Shown here: in pieces, positions 10,449-22,546 of the stretch
Numbering within the stretch: position 1 is the stretch's first letter
Layout: every line of letters begins with the position of its first letter
Assembly (NCBI RefSeq): GCF_901000735.1
Contig: NC_081548.1
Coordinates: 13,712,354 to 13,776,353, forward strand
DNA: 64,000 nt
Direction: 5' to 3'
From: Corylus avellana
Lineage: Eukaryota; Streptophyta; Magnoliopsida; Fagales; Betulaceae
Notes under the pieces: generated by a model
Told to the model about the DNA's origin: nothing
Seen by the model: only the letters and a program-made list of their open reading frames with translations
Databases searched by the model: none
Program-made: the position numbers and the translations under genes

Positions 10449-12015
10449 TGGAAAGAACAGCGAGGATCGTGTTCTACCCCCAAATCAAATGCATAAGTGA
10501 TTCATATAAAGAAAATAAATTGCAATGCTCAATAGCACCAAATAAACAAACTATGGAACTGAGCCATACAACAAACATAAAGCATGCACAACGGAATTAA
10601 AGCAACATCATAAACACAACACAAAGTTTGTATACGAAGTGGAAAACCCTTTGAATACTTCCAAGGTAAAAACCATTATGGGGCAGCCAAACTCGGGAAA
10701 TCACTAAATGAAGATTCAGAGTTACAAACTAGACGATACTCAATCCCTAGAGGATCTCTCGACTTAGTAAGAACAATAAGCTTCTCAGCTTATCTCCATC
10801 CTAACCATCCTTACTGAGTGCATCTCCTCATCGACCCTTCGGTAGATTTCCTTCTTCAACCATTCAAACCAATGATCTTTGTGTAGATCAACAAACAAGG
10901 CAACACACCAATCAAGAACAAAGGAACAGGCAACACGCCAATCAACAACCCCAAGTGGTAGAAAGCTTTTTAGGAATTCCACTTAGTACAACAATGGTGA
11001 AGCATGGAAGAAAGATTCACAACCATCAAGAAGGGGAAAGCAAGGATGGCTTCCAACCCAATCCCTCTTGGATCAACATAGTGTGGTAATCAACCTTCTT
11101 TAGATACTCTCTCTTTTGATTTTTGTGCTTGGAGGTCCAACTTTCCCAAATGGGCATCCTTTTCTCTATATACAAAGAGAAAGAGCAAACTTGTCATAAA
11201 GCTGAAAAGTCATTTTGAGAACCAAACCAGTCAGGGTATTGTTGCCATAACTTTCCCAATTGAGCTCCAAATGATGAAAACTCAATGGATTCAGAAAACT
11301 GTTTCCCTAATCTACAACTTTGCGTCTAATGGGATTCTTCAAATTCGGACTTTTGCTAGGTCAAAAATGGCTTCGAACTTTCTGCAGAAACCACCTGTAT
11401 CCTAACGGGATTCAGCTCCGTTATGAAGGGAATTGGGCAGTGATTTACTGTTTTCTCGTCACATGTCCTGTTATGACGGCCAAGTGACGAGAATTGCATT
11501 CCCAAATGACCCAATCACTTCCAAGAGATGTTCGGGTGCCAGAACATTGTAGAACACTTCCGTAAACACATCCAATGCTTTTCGAAGAGCAATGAGAAGA
11601 AAAATCAAGGAAGAAAACCAAGATACCACAGAAACAATATCTCTCGTCACATGTCTCATCTTAACACATCATCTGACAAGAAACCAGGGAGCTCAACAAT
11701 GGTCCTGTTACAGGTCCCATCCTGACGAGGCTCCTAACTAGAAAACAGTGGCTTCATCTTTGGTCCCGTTACATATCCAGTCTTGACACACTAGCTGATG
11801 AGGAAATAGTGACTCCCCGTTACATGTCTCGTTTTGACGGCACTCCTGATGGAAAAATAGTAACTCCCCGTTACATGTCCCATTCTGACGGCAATTCTAA
11901 CGGTGAAAGCAGAGACCTCAAACTCACATCCAATCTTCACCCTGACACTTGGAGAAGAATGGGAAATTACAAATAAATGTTTTGATCATTAAATAATGCC
12001 AAACCAAACCTAACA
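10449..12015 (-). mobile_element. Copia-type LTR, copy C (complete, 1,567 bp)
   Basis: Minus-sense TGTTAGG...TTTCCA. It has a primer-binding site on its left and a purine tract on its right (12016-12026), so it could serve as 5' LTR of one element and 3' LTR of another. This is typical of elements sharing an LTR after unequal recombination. The GTTACATGTCCC-type array lies at about 11655-11895. Confidence 0.75.
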
Positions 12016-12143
12016 ATCTCCTCCTTTGGCCATTTAATGACAAAACCCAAAACACTTCCAATCTTTACCCTGACACAAGGGAAGGAATGGAAAAGTACAA
12101 ACACATGTTTTGATCATTGAATAAGGCCAAATCCAACCTAACA
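12016..12143 (-). mobile_element. Copia internal stub and duplicated LTR tip
   Basis: Polypurine tract at 12016-12026, then about 30 bases of internal sequence. From about 12058 a second copy of the terminal 85 bases of the LTR (CCAATCTTTACCCTGACAC through CCAACCTAACA) follows. Probably a remnant of a neighbouring LTR. Confidence 0.55.
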
Positions 12144-12489
12144 GTTTCTGTATGGGCGAATAAGGATGGACATTAGTTTAATTAGGCGTTTTAATTAAGT
12201 GTTTGTTTTTAAGTTAAGTGTATAAGGTTATTTGGAAGTAAAGATATTAAACTTGAGTTAGCATGTGGGGGGGTTAAGAAAATTGTCAAATGGTGAGCAA
12301 AGTGTTGAATAGGAAACAAGGTAGCAAAGTAAAGGCAATAAATAAACAAATGCAAATAATAAATAATAAAATAAGGTTCAAATGAGAAATCCAAGTACAA
12401 TGTAAGAGTAAATTAAATTGCAGACACAGTATCAAGCCATGTGAGGAGGTCATTTACTAAACCATTTCACTAAAGAGGTAAGTACCAAC
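12144..12489. other. Intergenic, nothing recognised
   Basis: AT-rich sequence with no convincing coding frame or repeat signature that I could identify. Confidence 0.6.
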
Positions 12490-13983
12490 TGATAAGTGCC
12501 GAATGTTGCACATTCATGCCCCTTAACTTGCATATGTTAACTCCTTATCATTGTTATTTATTGGATTTTGTGTTTTTTATTGTTTTCAGATGTTTAATAA
12601 AGATACAAGAAAAACCATTGATTTTGGGCTTAAAACACACATTGAGAAGACTTAGCATATGTCTTAGTATTTTGACCATAACTTTCTACTAGAGTATGGG
12701 ATTGAAGTGAAACTAGTAGCATTGGAAAGCTAACTCAAAATTATACAAATCATTGTGAAATACAAATTTCGTAATTCTGATGTTTGCTATGCCAAAATCG
12801 CCCCACAAGTGGGATCGAGCGCACATCAGCCCATGTGCGTAGGTGGGATTGAGCGCAGCATAGGTGGGATCGAGCACACTCGTGCCAAAAAGTCCGGAAA
12901 AAGCCCAAATCCATCCTGGAGAAGGTCGTTAGTCTCCTATTTGGACTAGAAGACTGGCCTATTACTTTTTTGGGATTGCTAGGGCATGTAGGGTTTGTTT
13001 GCTCCCTATAAATACACCTCTAAGCTTCAAGAGAAGGTGTGCTTAGTTTTAGGGGAAAAAAAAATCTTCTTGGAGGCCTGACAAGTTGAAGAGGAGAAGA
13101 TCATGGCAAGAGGCCATCCCAGCATCATGATGAGCAGCTAAATTCTGCAGTAGGGTGTTGATGTAGCCCTTTTTAAGTAACAATGGTTTAATTGTATTTT
13201 AATTTGGGATTTTCTATATGCATGATGGTTGTATAACTATGAGAATTGATCTTAATGTTTATATTTAATAATTATGAATTTTTTCTCTTGTCTTAGAAAG
13301 TTTTTTATATTGATTGAACTCAATCATTCTTATTTTCTATGATTATATGAATAATTGTTATACAACGGTTTTAACTGACACATAATCAATAGGATTTGAT
13401 AGGCCATGCCTAGGGAAGACGAATTGTACTACACCTTCGTTTAGTGTAATTTAGGTAGACAGTTCGTGCCAACTGAAAATGGGTTATGCTTATTCATTGA
13501 TTGTGTGTAGCCCATTAAGGAATTAGATAGTCCATACCTAAGGAAGACGGATCGTACCGCATCTTAGTGGTTCGGTGAATTGTCCATGCTAACCAAAGAT
13601 GGATTATACTTATTTCTTAAATGATGGTATTTTCATGACTACTCGAGTGAGACAAGCCCTATATCATGCATAATATGAATTTTCCTTATTAATTTATGAT
13701 TAACCATTATTATGAGGTTAGTGGTGAATTCAACCCCCTATTTTATCTCTCAATACTATCTTTATTTTTATGCCTTTACTTTTATGCATTTAATTTAGTT
13801 TTAAAGAAAATCAAATCAAACTTCTTTTAATTAAGTTAGAGTTAATCTTGAAAAACTTGATAACAACACCCTTGCAGTCCTTGAGGTTCGACACCCTCTC
13901 TATAGCCTTATCCTACAAGAATTCGTCCTATTATGAGTTGTAATTTATTATTGAGATATTTTTGCTTTTAAAAGACCACATCA
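12490..13983 (+). mobile_element. S2 LTR, plus orientation
   Basis: Runs from TGATAAGTGCCG to AAAGACCACATCA. It matches the minus-oriented S2 solo LTR at 15501-16927. It shares the first about 100 bases with S1 and S3 LTRs, has a GATC/CpG cassette at 12805-12885 and a TATA box at 13007-13013. Downstream are two direct copies of a block containing CCATRCCTARGGAAGACG (near 13400 and 13530). Flanks CCAAC and TAAAC match only in part, so the target-site duplication is uncertain. Confidence 0.8.
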
Positions 13984-14024
13984 TAAACTTAGTGACCTGA
14001 CAACAGTATTTTACAAAAAGCATG

Positions 14025-14211
14025 ATAATATGAGTAATGCTAGAAGTCCCTCTTGTGTCACTCAAAAAATGATGTGGCTTCTAAAATCACCATTGACCTT
14101 CTGATTGATTATTATTGAATTTTGATCAAATTGTGATTTTAAAAGCCACATCATTCTTAGTATGACACAAGAGGGACATCAATGTGACTTCTAGAATTAC
14201 TCTCATAATAT
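14025..14211. mobile_element. MITE with inverted ends, 173 bp
   Basis: Element 14032-14204. Left end GAGTAATGCTAGAAGTC matches the reverse complement of the right end (GAGTAATTCTAGAAGTC), and CCCTCTTGTGTCA and TGATGTGGCTT..AAAATC are also mirrored. Flanked by ATAATAT at 14025-14031 and 14205-14211, a possible 7-bp target duplication, although AT-richness weakens this. A second family member lies at 61774-61943. Confidence 0.7.
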
Positions 14212-14557
14212 ATGTATTTATGAATATATGATATTGTATTACGTACTAGATGGATGAAAATAAGAGTCCCACCAACAATAAACAAGCAATCATGATAAGA
14301 GATATTATCAGAATTTATCTATTAGAGTTATTTGTAGAAGATAGAGGATATTGTCTATCCTAAGTATTAGTATCTTAGTAGGAGTCCATAAGAGTTACAT
14401 TTATCCTTGTGATAGGTACCTCTATAGTTATCGTGAATTATGTTTATCTTTTGGTATTGTAAGGCTATATATAGCCGGTTGCATGATTAATAAAGAAGTT
14501 AGATAATTATATTAGAAAACACAGTTTGTTACTTGGGAGGCTCAAGGTACGTAACAG

Positions 14558-14571
14558 TTGGTATCAGAACC
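14558..14571 (+). promoter_or_regulatory. Primer-binding site (initiator Met tRNA type)
   Basis: TTGGTATCAGAACC directly after the 5' LTR end GTAACA. It matches the canonical TGGTATCAGAGC with one inserted or changed base. Confidence 0.75.
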
Positions 14572-15300
14572 AAAACACCACATTGCTTTTGGCATGGTCA
14601 ACCGTCTTTTGGAACTTCTCCTAAAGCTGGATTCCATTCAACAAATGATCATGTTGGCAAAAATGCATGCAGAACTGAAACAAATGAATGAGAGATTTTT
14701 TGTCAGTAACAAATGTTTTGAACACATGCAATCAGGTGCCATCACCCCAGTAAACTACCAACCCAATCCATAACATCAACACAGTTGGCCCTAACCCGAA
14801 CTTCTGAAATACCAACCCAACCCAATCCAACCCATCACCGCTCCAACTCTCCCAACCTGTGACCTGCTCCAATAAATATTTCCTCAAACCCCATAAGAAA
14901 AATCACCCAACACCCAAATTTCGTGCCTCAATGAGCCATGTTTGGGTCCTCGGCTCGGCACCCGCTATAGTGACGCCATGAGCAGTCCACCCCAGCGAAG
15001 ATCCAGCAGAATTCACCGAAGTCAGCAACCAAAACTTACAGTCAACCACCACACCGCCCTTGTCGTCCGTCAGCCCACTGCCTAGCCATGATTCACACCA
15101 CCTCCATCGAAGAGAGCTCTGTCAAGATCAACCACACGCCACTACACCCCTCCCTTTAACTTTAGATTGTCGTACCACAACCTCCCCGTGCCGCCGATCT
15201 CTCTGGGTTCACAACCTTTGTGAATAGCCGTACCATTTATGCCCTTGCCGCACAACAATTCACATATCATGGGAAAGAAGTCTGTTGTCTTTGACTAGTT
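14572..15300 (+). mobile_element. Internal region of short LTR element (possible gag remnant)
   Basis: An open frame from 14558 to 14773 includes LLELLLKLDSIQQMI and HAELKQMNERFF, which look like an alpha-helical Gag start, but I recognise no named domain. From about 14870 the sequence is C-rich and encodes nothing continuous. Treat it as a decayed or artificial internal segment. Confidence 0.4.
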
Positions 15301-15495
15301 CAAAAAAAAAAAAAAGAGAAAGAATTGTTGAGAAGGAAAAAGTATAAGTCTTGGTTAACAAGTCAAACAATAAGAAGAAAAAAGTGTCAAAAGTGCTTCT
15401 TAGAGGAAGAGAAATAGTTCTAGTGATGTTCCTTGTTTTTACAAGGTGTTTGACATGTTATCTTCTCATGCTAGTGGGCTTATCTAGGCTTATTA

Positions 15496-16932
15496 TTTAT
15501 TGATGTGGTATTTTTGTGACCAAAAATATCAATAATAAAAATAACCACTTGCAATAGGACGAATCTTTGTAGGATAAGGTTATATTGAGGGCGTCAAACC
15601 TCAAGGACTACAAGGGTTTAATTATCAAAATTTAAAAGATTAAAGTTAACTTAATTAAAAGGGAATGATTTGTTTGTGTGAATTTAAAGTGCATAAAATA
15701 AACGGAAATAAAGGAAGTAAATATATGAGAGAGAGAGTAGGGTATTGATTTGACCACTATCCGCACATCAATGGCTAACCATATTTAATTCTAGCAATTC
15801 ATTCTATGCATGTTATAATTTAAACAATAAAACATATGAAAATAATTTCATACAATCAACGGAATAGCATAACCCATCTTCAGTTAGCATGGATCGTCTA
15901 CCTAAATTACTCTAAACTAGGGTGTAGTACGATCCGTCTTTCCTAGGTATGGTCTATCTAACCCTATTGATTGCATGCCAATTAAGAATCATTGTATAAC
16001 CATCATTCTTATAATCACAGAAAATAAGAATGATTTGAGTCAAAAATAGTAAAATAATTTCTAAGACAAGATAAGAATTTTACTAATATTGAATTGGAAT
16101 TAAAGAACAATTGCATTTAATATGAAGAACAGAAATCAATTGTAGCAATCCTCAGAGTTATACAATCAATACGCATAAATAGAAAAAACTAGAAATTAAA
16201 TACAATCAAACCATTGTGCTTGGAAAGGGTTACATCAATACCCCACAATTGGGTTTAGCCGCTCATGATCTTCTAAGCTTCACAGACAATTTACTGAAAT
16301 TTAAACTCTAGAAAGCGGTGTGTGTTTTTTTCTCAATGCTTAGAGGCCTATTTATAGGGCTTAGGAGAGTCCTAGAAGCCCTAGTAATCCTAGAAATTTC
16401 GGAGATTTAAGTCCAAGTCCAATTAGGATAAAGAAAACCTAAGTCCAAATCAGAATAGGATTCGACCAAAATTGCGTTCCTATCTTGCCGGGCGATTTTG
16501 GCATTGCGGCGCTCCGAATTGGGAAAATACTATTTCACAATTATTTGTAACAATTTGAGTTAGATTTCCAGTGCCACTTGAATCACCTCAATTGGATATT
16601 TGAGCTGAAAGTTATGGCCAAAATACCAAGACGTATGCAGAATCCAAATTTGAATCCAATCTGATTTTGACTCTAATTTGAGAAATTTCGAATTAATCCC
16701 TTCCTTTATTTGATTAAACTTAACCACAACATATAGGTCCTCTGTTATGATTGGCTAAGCTTAATCATCTCAAAGTGTGCTTTTAAGCCCAAAATCAATG
16801 GAATTAATTGCATCTTTATTTATAACCTGAAAACACAAAAACAAAACAAAATCAAACAAATAACAATGCTAAGGAATTAACATATGCAAATTAAGGGGCT
16901 TGAATGTGCAACATTTGGCGCTTATCATTTAT
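15496..16932 (-). mobile_element. S2 solo LTR with target-site duplication TTTAT
   Basis: LTR 15501-16927 begins on the plus strand with TGATGTGGTA and ends GCGCTTATCA. TTTAT is present at 15496-15500 and 16928-16932. It sits inside the internal region of the short LTR element. It carries the S2 duplicated motif (CGTCTTTCCTAGGTATGG and relatives) near 15880-15970. It lacks a strong CpG cassette; only a short GC-rich patch near 16490 is visible. Confidence 0.92.
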
Positions 16933-17574
16933 TTATTTATTTGTTTTAAAAAAAGAGCTTGGTGCAAGAATGACAATGACATTGGAAAGGAACAGCTAAG
17001 GAGGACTTCAAGTAATGGTATACACCATTTTTGTCATCATGTGCTCTTTGAGTGCAAACACTAATAAGTGTCTCACTCAATTTTATTTTACCACTTGTTG
17101 AACCTTCACGTTAGCCACTCATGTTCCTGGTCTTCACATCTCATCAGACTTCTAGGACCTTAAGGACAATGTCCATTTTAAGAGGAATGGAATGTTACGT
17201 ATTAGATTGATGAAAGGAAGAGTCCCACCATCAGTAAACATGCAATCGTGATAAGAGTTATTATAAGAGTTTATTTGTTAGAATTATTAGTAGAAGATAG
17301 TGGATATTGTCTATCCTAAGTATTAGTATCTTAGTAGGAGTCCATAAAAGTTATATTTATCCTTGTGATAGGTACCTCTATAGTTGTCATGAATTATGTT
17401 TATCTTTTGGTATTGTAAGGCTATATATAGCCGGTTGCATGATTAATAAAGAAGTTAGATAATTATATTAGCAAACGCAATTTGTTACTTTGGAGGCTGA
17501 GGGTATCTCGAATCACCCTAACTCTATCTTTTATGTTATTTTTCATCAACATTATGTAGGCACGTAACATATTG

Positions 17575-18402
17575 TTAAAATGTGAGTAAACTGTTATCGC
17601 TAAAATGTTAATGAATTACTATTGTTCAAATGGATGAAAGCAATGAATTGCTTTGTTGCTTAGATATACTGTATGTATGTGTTTCATAGTTATAGGATGT
17701 GGAATATATATATATATATATATGCGTTAGATGATATAAAGTCAATGGCAAGGAAAATATCATAGAGTTTATGTTTGCTAAATGTTGTTTACATTACAGG
17801 AAGTATCCTTGAAGCCTAATTATGTTTTGATAACTACTGGTTATTATAGCAAGAATAATTGTCTTACTATTTCATAGTATTGATTGTGTGTTGGTAACTG
17901 TTGTTTACATCACAGGAAGTATCCTTGATATCTAAGTTTATTTTGATAACTATCGCTTCCATTCTTATTGTTTCATAACATTAGATATGAAATGTGTATA
18001 AACTCCCTCTGTTTTATGTGATTTTCCAAATAGCTATGATAGTTGATAAACTATATTATGAAAACTTGTTGGGACCGGTGTCCTAAACTCCAATTTGTTA
18101 AATGAGCTTTTGTTGTAATTGAATAATATTATTTATTCTTTGTTTTTTTATTTAACATTGTGCATATATATTGATGTTTACATGTATATATGTGATTATA
18201 TATTATCCTATAATGTACATGTAAGGTCCCTAAGTTACATTGTATATGACTTTGGTGTGAGTAATGAGATTATCACATTAAAGATCCTAGTTATAGGTTC
18301 TTGTAGCTTATAAATCATTTTTTGTAGTTGTAAATGAAACTTAGAATTCTATCTAGAGTATAACATATTCGTATTTATATGTTTTGCGGTTATAGGACAT
18401 GG

Positions 18403-18465
<63 letters not shown>

Positions 18466-18529
18466 ATAGTTGAGTTATACGTAATGAATTTTTAATATAT
18501 ATTAGTAAACAATTTCACAGTTTATACCA
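17575..18529. other. Low-complexity intergenic with local duplications
   Basis: No gene recognised. Two diverged copies of a segment around CAGGAAGTATCCTTGA lie at 17787 and 17902. Two copies of a segment ending in TATAGGA-TGGAA-ATATATA lie near 17690 and 18390, each leading into a TA microsatellite. Confidence 0.6.
18413..18466. repeat. Compound microsatellite (TA)n(TG)n
   Basis: About 28 bases of TA followed by about 25 bases of TG. A shorter TA run is at 17704-17723. Confidence 0.95.
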
Positions 18530-18932
18530 TATTACTTTGGAGAAACTTCACTGAAGACCCCTGAACTTCCACCCGATTTGATAAACCCCCCATGAACTTC
18601 AAAATCTCTCAATTTAGTCCCATAAACCTTCAATTACTCTCAATTTGGACCCCTTGGTCAGATTTTAAATGTTACAAGGCATTTATACCCCTAACTTTTG
18701 TATAAAATTCCAACTTCCAAAACGTTTTTTTATTTACAAAAAAAAAAAACAAAAATCAGGGATATTTTGGTCTTTTTTTTTGTATTTTTAAAGGCTAAAA
18801 TTGACGGAATGGTCCAAATTGAGAACAATTGAAAGTTGAGGGGACTAAATTGAGAGATTTTGAAGTTTAGGGGGGGTATTTCAAAACGGGTGGAAGTTCA
18901 GGGGTCTTCAGTGAAGTTTCCACTATTACTTT
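18530..18932. mobile_element. Mutator-type MITE with 9-bp target duplication
   Basis: Element 18539-18923 (385 bp). TATTACTTT occurs at 18530-18538 and again at 18924-18932. The terminal inverted repeats exceed 100 bases, with AAACTTCACTGAAGACCCC mirrored perfectly at the other end. The 9-bp duplication and long TIRs fit Mutator-like elements. No coding capacity. Confidence 0.92.
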
Positions 18933-19920
18933 CTTTGCTTGTTCTATTGCTCTTCCTCCTAGTGATTTTTATACTTATTGAGACCTGGACTCATTAATCC
19001 GATTATGTAATTATGGTAACCCTATAATTACATAGATGTTGATGTAGGTTTGGAAGATGAAGATAAGGATCCATATGCATGTTTAGGCTATTTTTGATAA
19101 AGCTATCTATTGCTCGGTTTTTGTTATAGACTAACCTTGTTTAGTCCATCTTTTGAGTTATCAAGAGTGTTGGCACTTTTACATGTATGATGTATCTACT
19201 TATCTACAGTTTGTGACACTTCTTGTTAAACAACTCATTAATGTGCATTAAGATGTAAAAGCACAATGTAACACATCAGTTTAATATAGATGTTTTGTTT
19301 AGCTTATTATATTATGAAAGGGTTATCTAAAGGAAATTATTCAATTGTGAGATGCATCATGTATGGTGTGATGAGTAGTAGTGCTTAGGGGGAAATGAGA
19401 TGTTTTCACTTTTTCCCTTGAGTTTTAGCGCATAGCATTACATTTGAAATGTGTTATTTTATTTAAAATTTTGTGGCTCTTCAATAGGCTTTTTACATGT
19501 TCATACGAACACCAACTTTTTGAGTTTTGGTAATTAAATTATAGCTTTTTGGAAGATCATAACTCAAAGCATGAGAAAATTTGCATTCTAATATTCTAAT
19601 ATAGATATTTATCATGATTTTCAAATCAATATTTTTTTAAACTTTTTGAATGGGTGTCTTGTTGTAATATATAATGACTAACAGGCCATCTCCTTCACTT
19701 GTCCATTAGAAACTAATTAAGTTCTTACCAATGTGCATGTTTTGTTAAAAACCATAAGTTAACATAAAAACAATTTCAAAACAAACCTTCAAATCCAAGC
19801 AAAAAGATATTACTTTACCCAAAAGGCACTTTACTAAAAAACGGTTGTAGTTCCAAAAGTCACAGTTATTAAGCAACTCTTATTTGAATCAAATTACTTT
19901 AAGAATAGATCAAGTTTGTA
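18933..19920. other. Intergenic, nothing recognised
   Basis: AT-rich, no coding or repeat structure that I can support. The right end is probably the promoter region of the gene at 19999. Confidence 0.55.
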
Positions 19921-19923
19921 CAA

Positions 19924-19930
19924 TATATAA
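19924..19930 (+). promoter_or_regulatory. TATA box of the putative Cys-rich peptide gene
   Basis: TATATAA about 70 bases upstream of the ATG at 19999, a plausible spacing for a short plant 5' UTR. Confidence 0.45.
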
Positions 19931-19998
19931 GGGCTAAGCCTTAATCATGTTTTTGATTATACATCAAAATAAAAAGTTTCTAAAGTCAAAGAAAATCT

Positions 19999-20540
19999 AT
20001 GGCTTGCAAATGTATTAGAAAAGTTATGCTGATGATGATGGAGTTGCTTATTCTTATTCTCCTAAAAGTGCAAGCTAGTGACCTTGCCCATATCTCATTA
20101 CATCCATCTTCACCTCCAACTCCGCTTCCTCAGTTTTCAAAATTTGATAAAGTTCAAACTAATGACTTTGTTCCTACCTCTTTTTTTCCCTCTCCACTGC
20201 CCATCTTGTATCCTCGTTCCTCTGAACTTGATAAAGATCAAGGAAAAATTCATACATGCTTTGAAGATGAAATTAAACTTTGTGATGAAACATGGCCGTT
20301 TCATATCTCTTCTACAAAGCATAGGTTCGAATTTCAATGTTGTATTGTTTTGCTAGTTATGCAAAGTGCTGGGAGAAAAATCATCCCCAAAGCAAGCTTA
20401 CTTTCCCGCATCATACATGTATATGGAATTGTGCTAGAGATCGAAGCGATATTGCAACTTGTTTCACAGAATGTTATGAAAAGCATGTCAACAACCAGTT
20501 AGATATCATTTATACTCATAATCTCAATCGAAAGATCTAG
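19999..20540 (+). pseudogene. Putative secreted Cys-rich peptide gene, frame broken near 20337
   Basis: The first frame starts MACKCIRKVM and has a Leu/Met/Ile-rich stretch ending VQASDL, a good secretion signal of about 26 residues. A Pro/Ser-rich spacer follows, then HTCFEDEIKLC. Around 20337 the Cys-rich continuation moves to another frame (20337-20540), with YCFASYAKC, HTCIWNCAR, ATCFTECYE. Together that gives eight Cys with C-x6-C, C-x6-C, C-x3-C and C-x3-C spacing, reminiscent of small secreted plant peptides such as thionin-like or hairpinin proteins. No convincing intron joins the frames, so a one-base indel or assembly error is likely. A TATA box lies upstream. I do not recognise the exact family. 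Confidence 0.45.
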
Positions 20541-22440
20541 TAAAGATTTCTTTACTCTCTCTCTCTCTCTCCCCAGCCATTTGTTGGTTGCAAATTGATT
20601 GCCTATAGCGCAATGATGGAAACCATGTTGCACTTGTTTTGTAGAATGCTTATCAATCTAAAAATATACTATAGAAGAAGAACTTTCAACTTTTATATAT
20701 TTCTAGGACATCAATAGAAGGTTTATTATGAATTATTTATTTTTCATTTACTACAAAATGTTGAACATTGTTTCTTCTATATGGATCATAAAACGTACTA
20801 AAAGTTGACATCTATACATATTTTTTAACTTAAGTAGAATTTGATAATTAACTTCAATACCTATAGCGATGTAAAAAAAGGTTGTTATAATTTTATATTT
20901 ATCTAGTTTTATATAACAAACATGTATAGATTGCCAATAGATTACCAAATAGAGTAATTTTATTTGAATTGGAGCAATAAAAATATCATGTTAGGGAAAT
21001 TTGAACAACAAAAGTCTTGAATATTATGAATCACATGGTATACGATTTTTAAAAATGAAATTGCAAAATAGTAATTATGATCATAAAATAGTGATTAGTT
21101 CTTGATAATTCATTAATATTTGTATAAGGTAAGTACAGCAAAATAACTAGAATACTATGATCTTTATTTTCAAAAAATGTAATCCTTTTTTTCTTACTCG
21201 ACCTTTCTATACAAGATGTGTTACAGAATTCATTTTATGTACCATCACCTGCTATTTCATCTCACCCTTAATCAATAAAAGACCATTCACTTAATTGTTT
21301 TTAGTTTCCAACCATTTTTTCTCTCTTAATATTTTCCTTGCTCCTCATCAACATCATCATTGGTTCTTGGGGTACAACAATTTATCTCTTTCTTGTATAT
21401 CCTAATTATGATTTAGCTATCTGGTTTTTGATAATTGACACTAAACTCCCCTATTTTTGCACACTAAAGTGAAATTTGAGTTTCCCGTTAACAGTAAAAG
21501 ATAAGGGAAACTTGCAACTCAAATATATTGTTATACTAATCATCTAATGCAACATACTCAAGTAGTTTTGGCATGAATATAGAGAATTTTTTTCTTAAAC
21601 ATAGATGAAGAAACATCACATTAAGAACTTATAAATCAAAATATGGAAGGGAATCGGTGAGATGATGATTTGTTCATCACTTTGGCTTTCTAGTAGCGAT
21701 GCCTAGTGGTACTGCAAGCGTAATAAACTTTTACTCTTTTATTATTTTTTTCTCTAATTGTCCCTTATACTTAACTCAATACACGTTTTTTCATATTTTT
21801 CACTACTCACTTTATTTCTTATACTACAAGTCACACATAAAGCATGTTATAGTTACATATTCATGTGGAGGCTTCACAGGGAATGTGCTAGAGAATGAGA
21901 CTTGCTAGAGAGCAATTCTCAATTGTTCATCATTTTAAATAATAATTTGAGTTTTGGAATAATGTTAATTATGGATGTTGTACTACCTCATTCGATACTA
22001 TTGTGTTTTTGCATTTTTAAGCTGAACTATTTTGGACTGAGAACTATGTCATTTGAGAGTTGAATTTTATATGTGATTTGTTGATCTTGTTTTATGTTTG
22101 GAGATTTTAGAGTTACGGGTTGATGTATTCAGAAATAAAAAATAATATAATGTTTGTATACGATTTTATATACATACTTATTATTACAAAATATCATGTT
22201 ATATATAAATCAATATTAATACGTAATATTATATTTAATTATACATTTCCTCAATCCCATATTTCAAAAATTAGAAATAAAATAACTTAATCGAATAAGC
22301 TACATGGGCCAACTATGGCAGCCCATTCTTAGTTGGGTCCATTCGATCTCAAAGTCCAGCATATCTCACTTAAACATAATGGGTAGAGTGTAACTGTGCA
22401 TTTGTCTCATCAAACCAATGATAGCCTTTGTTCATACGGG
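20541..22440. other. Intergenic, nothing recognised
   Basis: A CT microsatellite sits near 20553-20572. The remainder is AT-rich with only short random frames. At about 22450 a TAACGCCC tract resembles starts of some plant LTRs but I found no partner. Confidence 0.55.
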
Positions 22441-22546
22441 TTAATATTGTAACGCCCAGGAAAATAAAATCACATAAAATAATGATAAGATATAGCATCG
22501 TTGGAATATTTAAGTATAGAGTAACGATCAACACATTAGACCCAGT

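Larger units (their letters stand above)
14232..17574 (+). mobile_element. Short non-autonomous LTR element, split by S2 solo LTR
   Basis: Bounded by TATTG at 14232-14236 and 17570-17574. The 5' LTR is 14237-14556 and the 3' LTR 17193-17569; they are clearly homologous, and the 5' copy lacks about 57 bases near its end. A primer-binding site follows the 5' LTR and a purine tract (AGAGGAATGGAA) precedes the 3' LTR. Without the nested solo LTR the internal region is only about 1.2 kb with no pol motifs, so it must depend on other elements. The first terminal TG has become TA. Confidence 0.92.
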
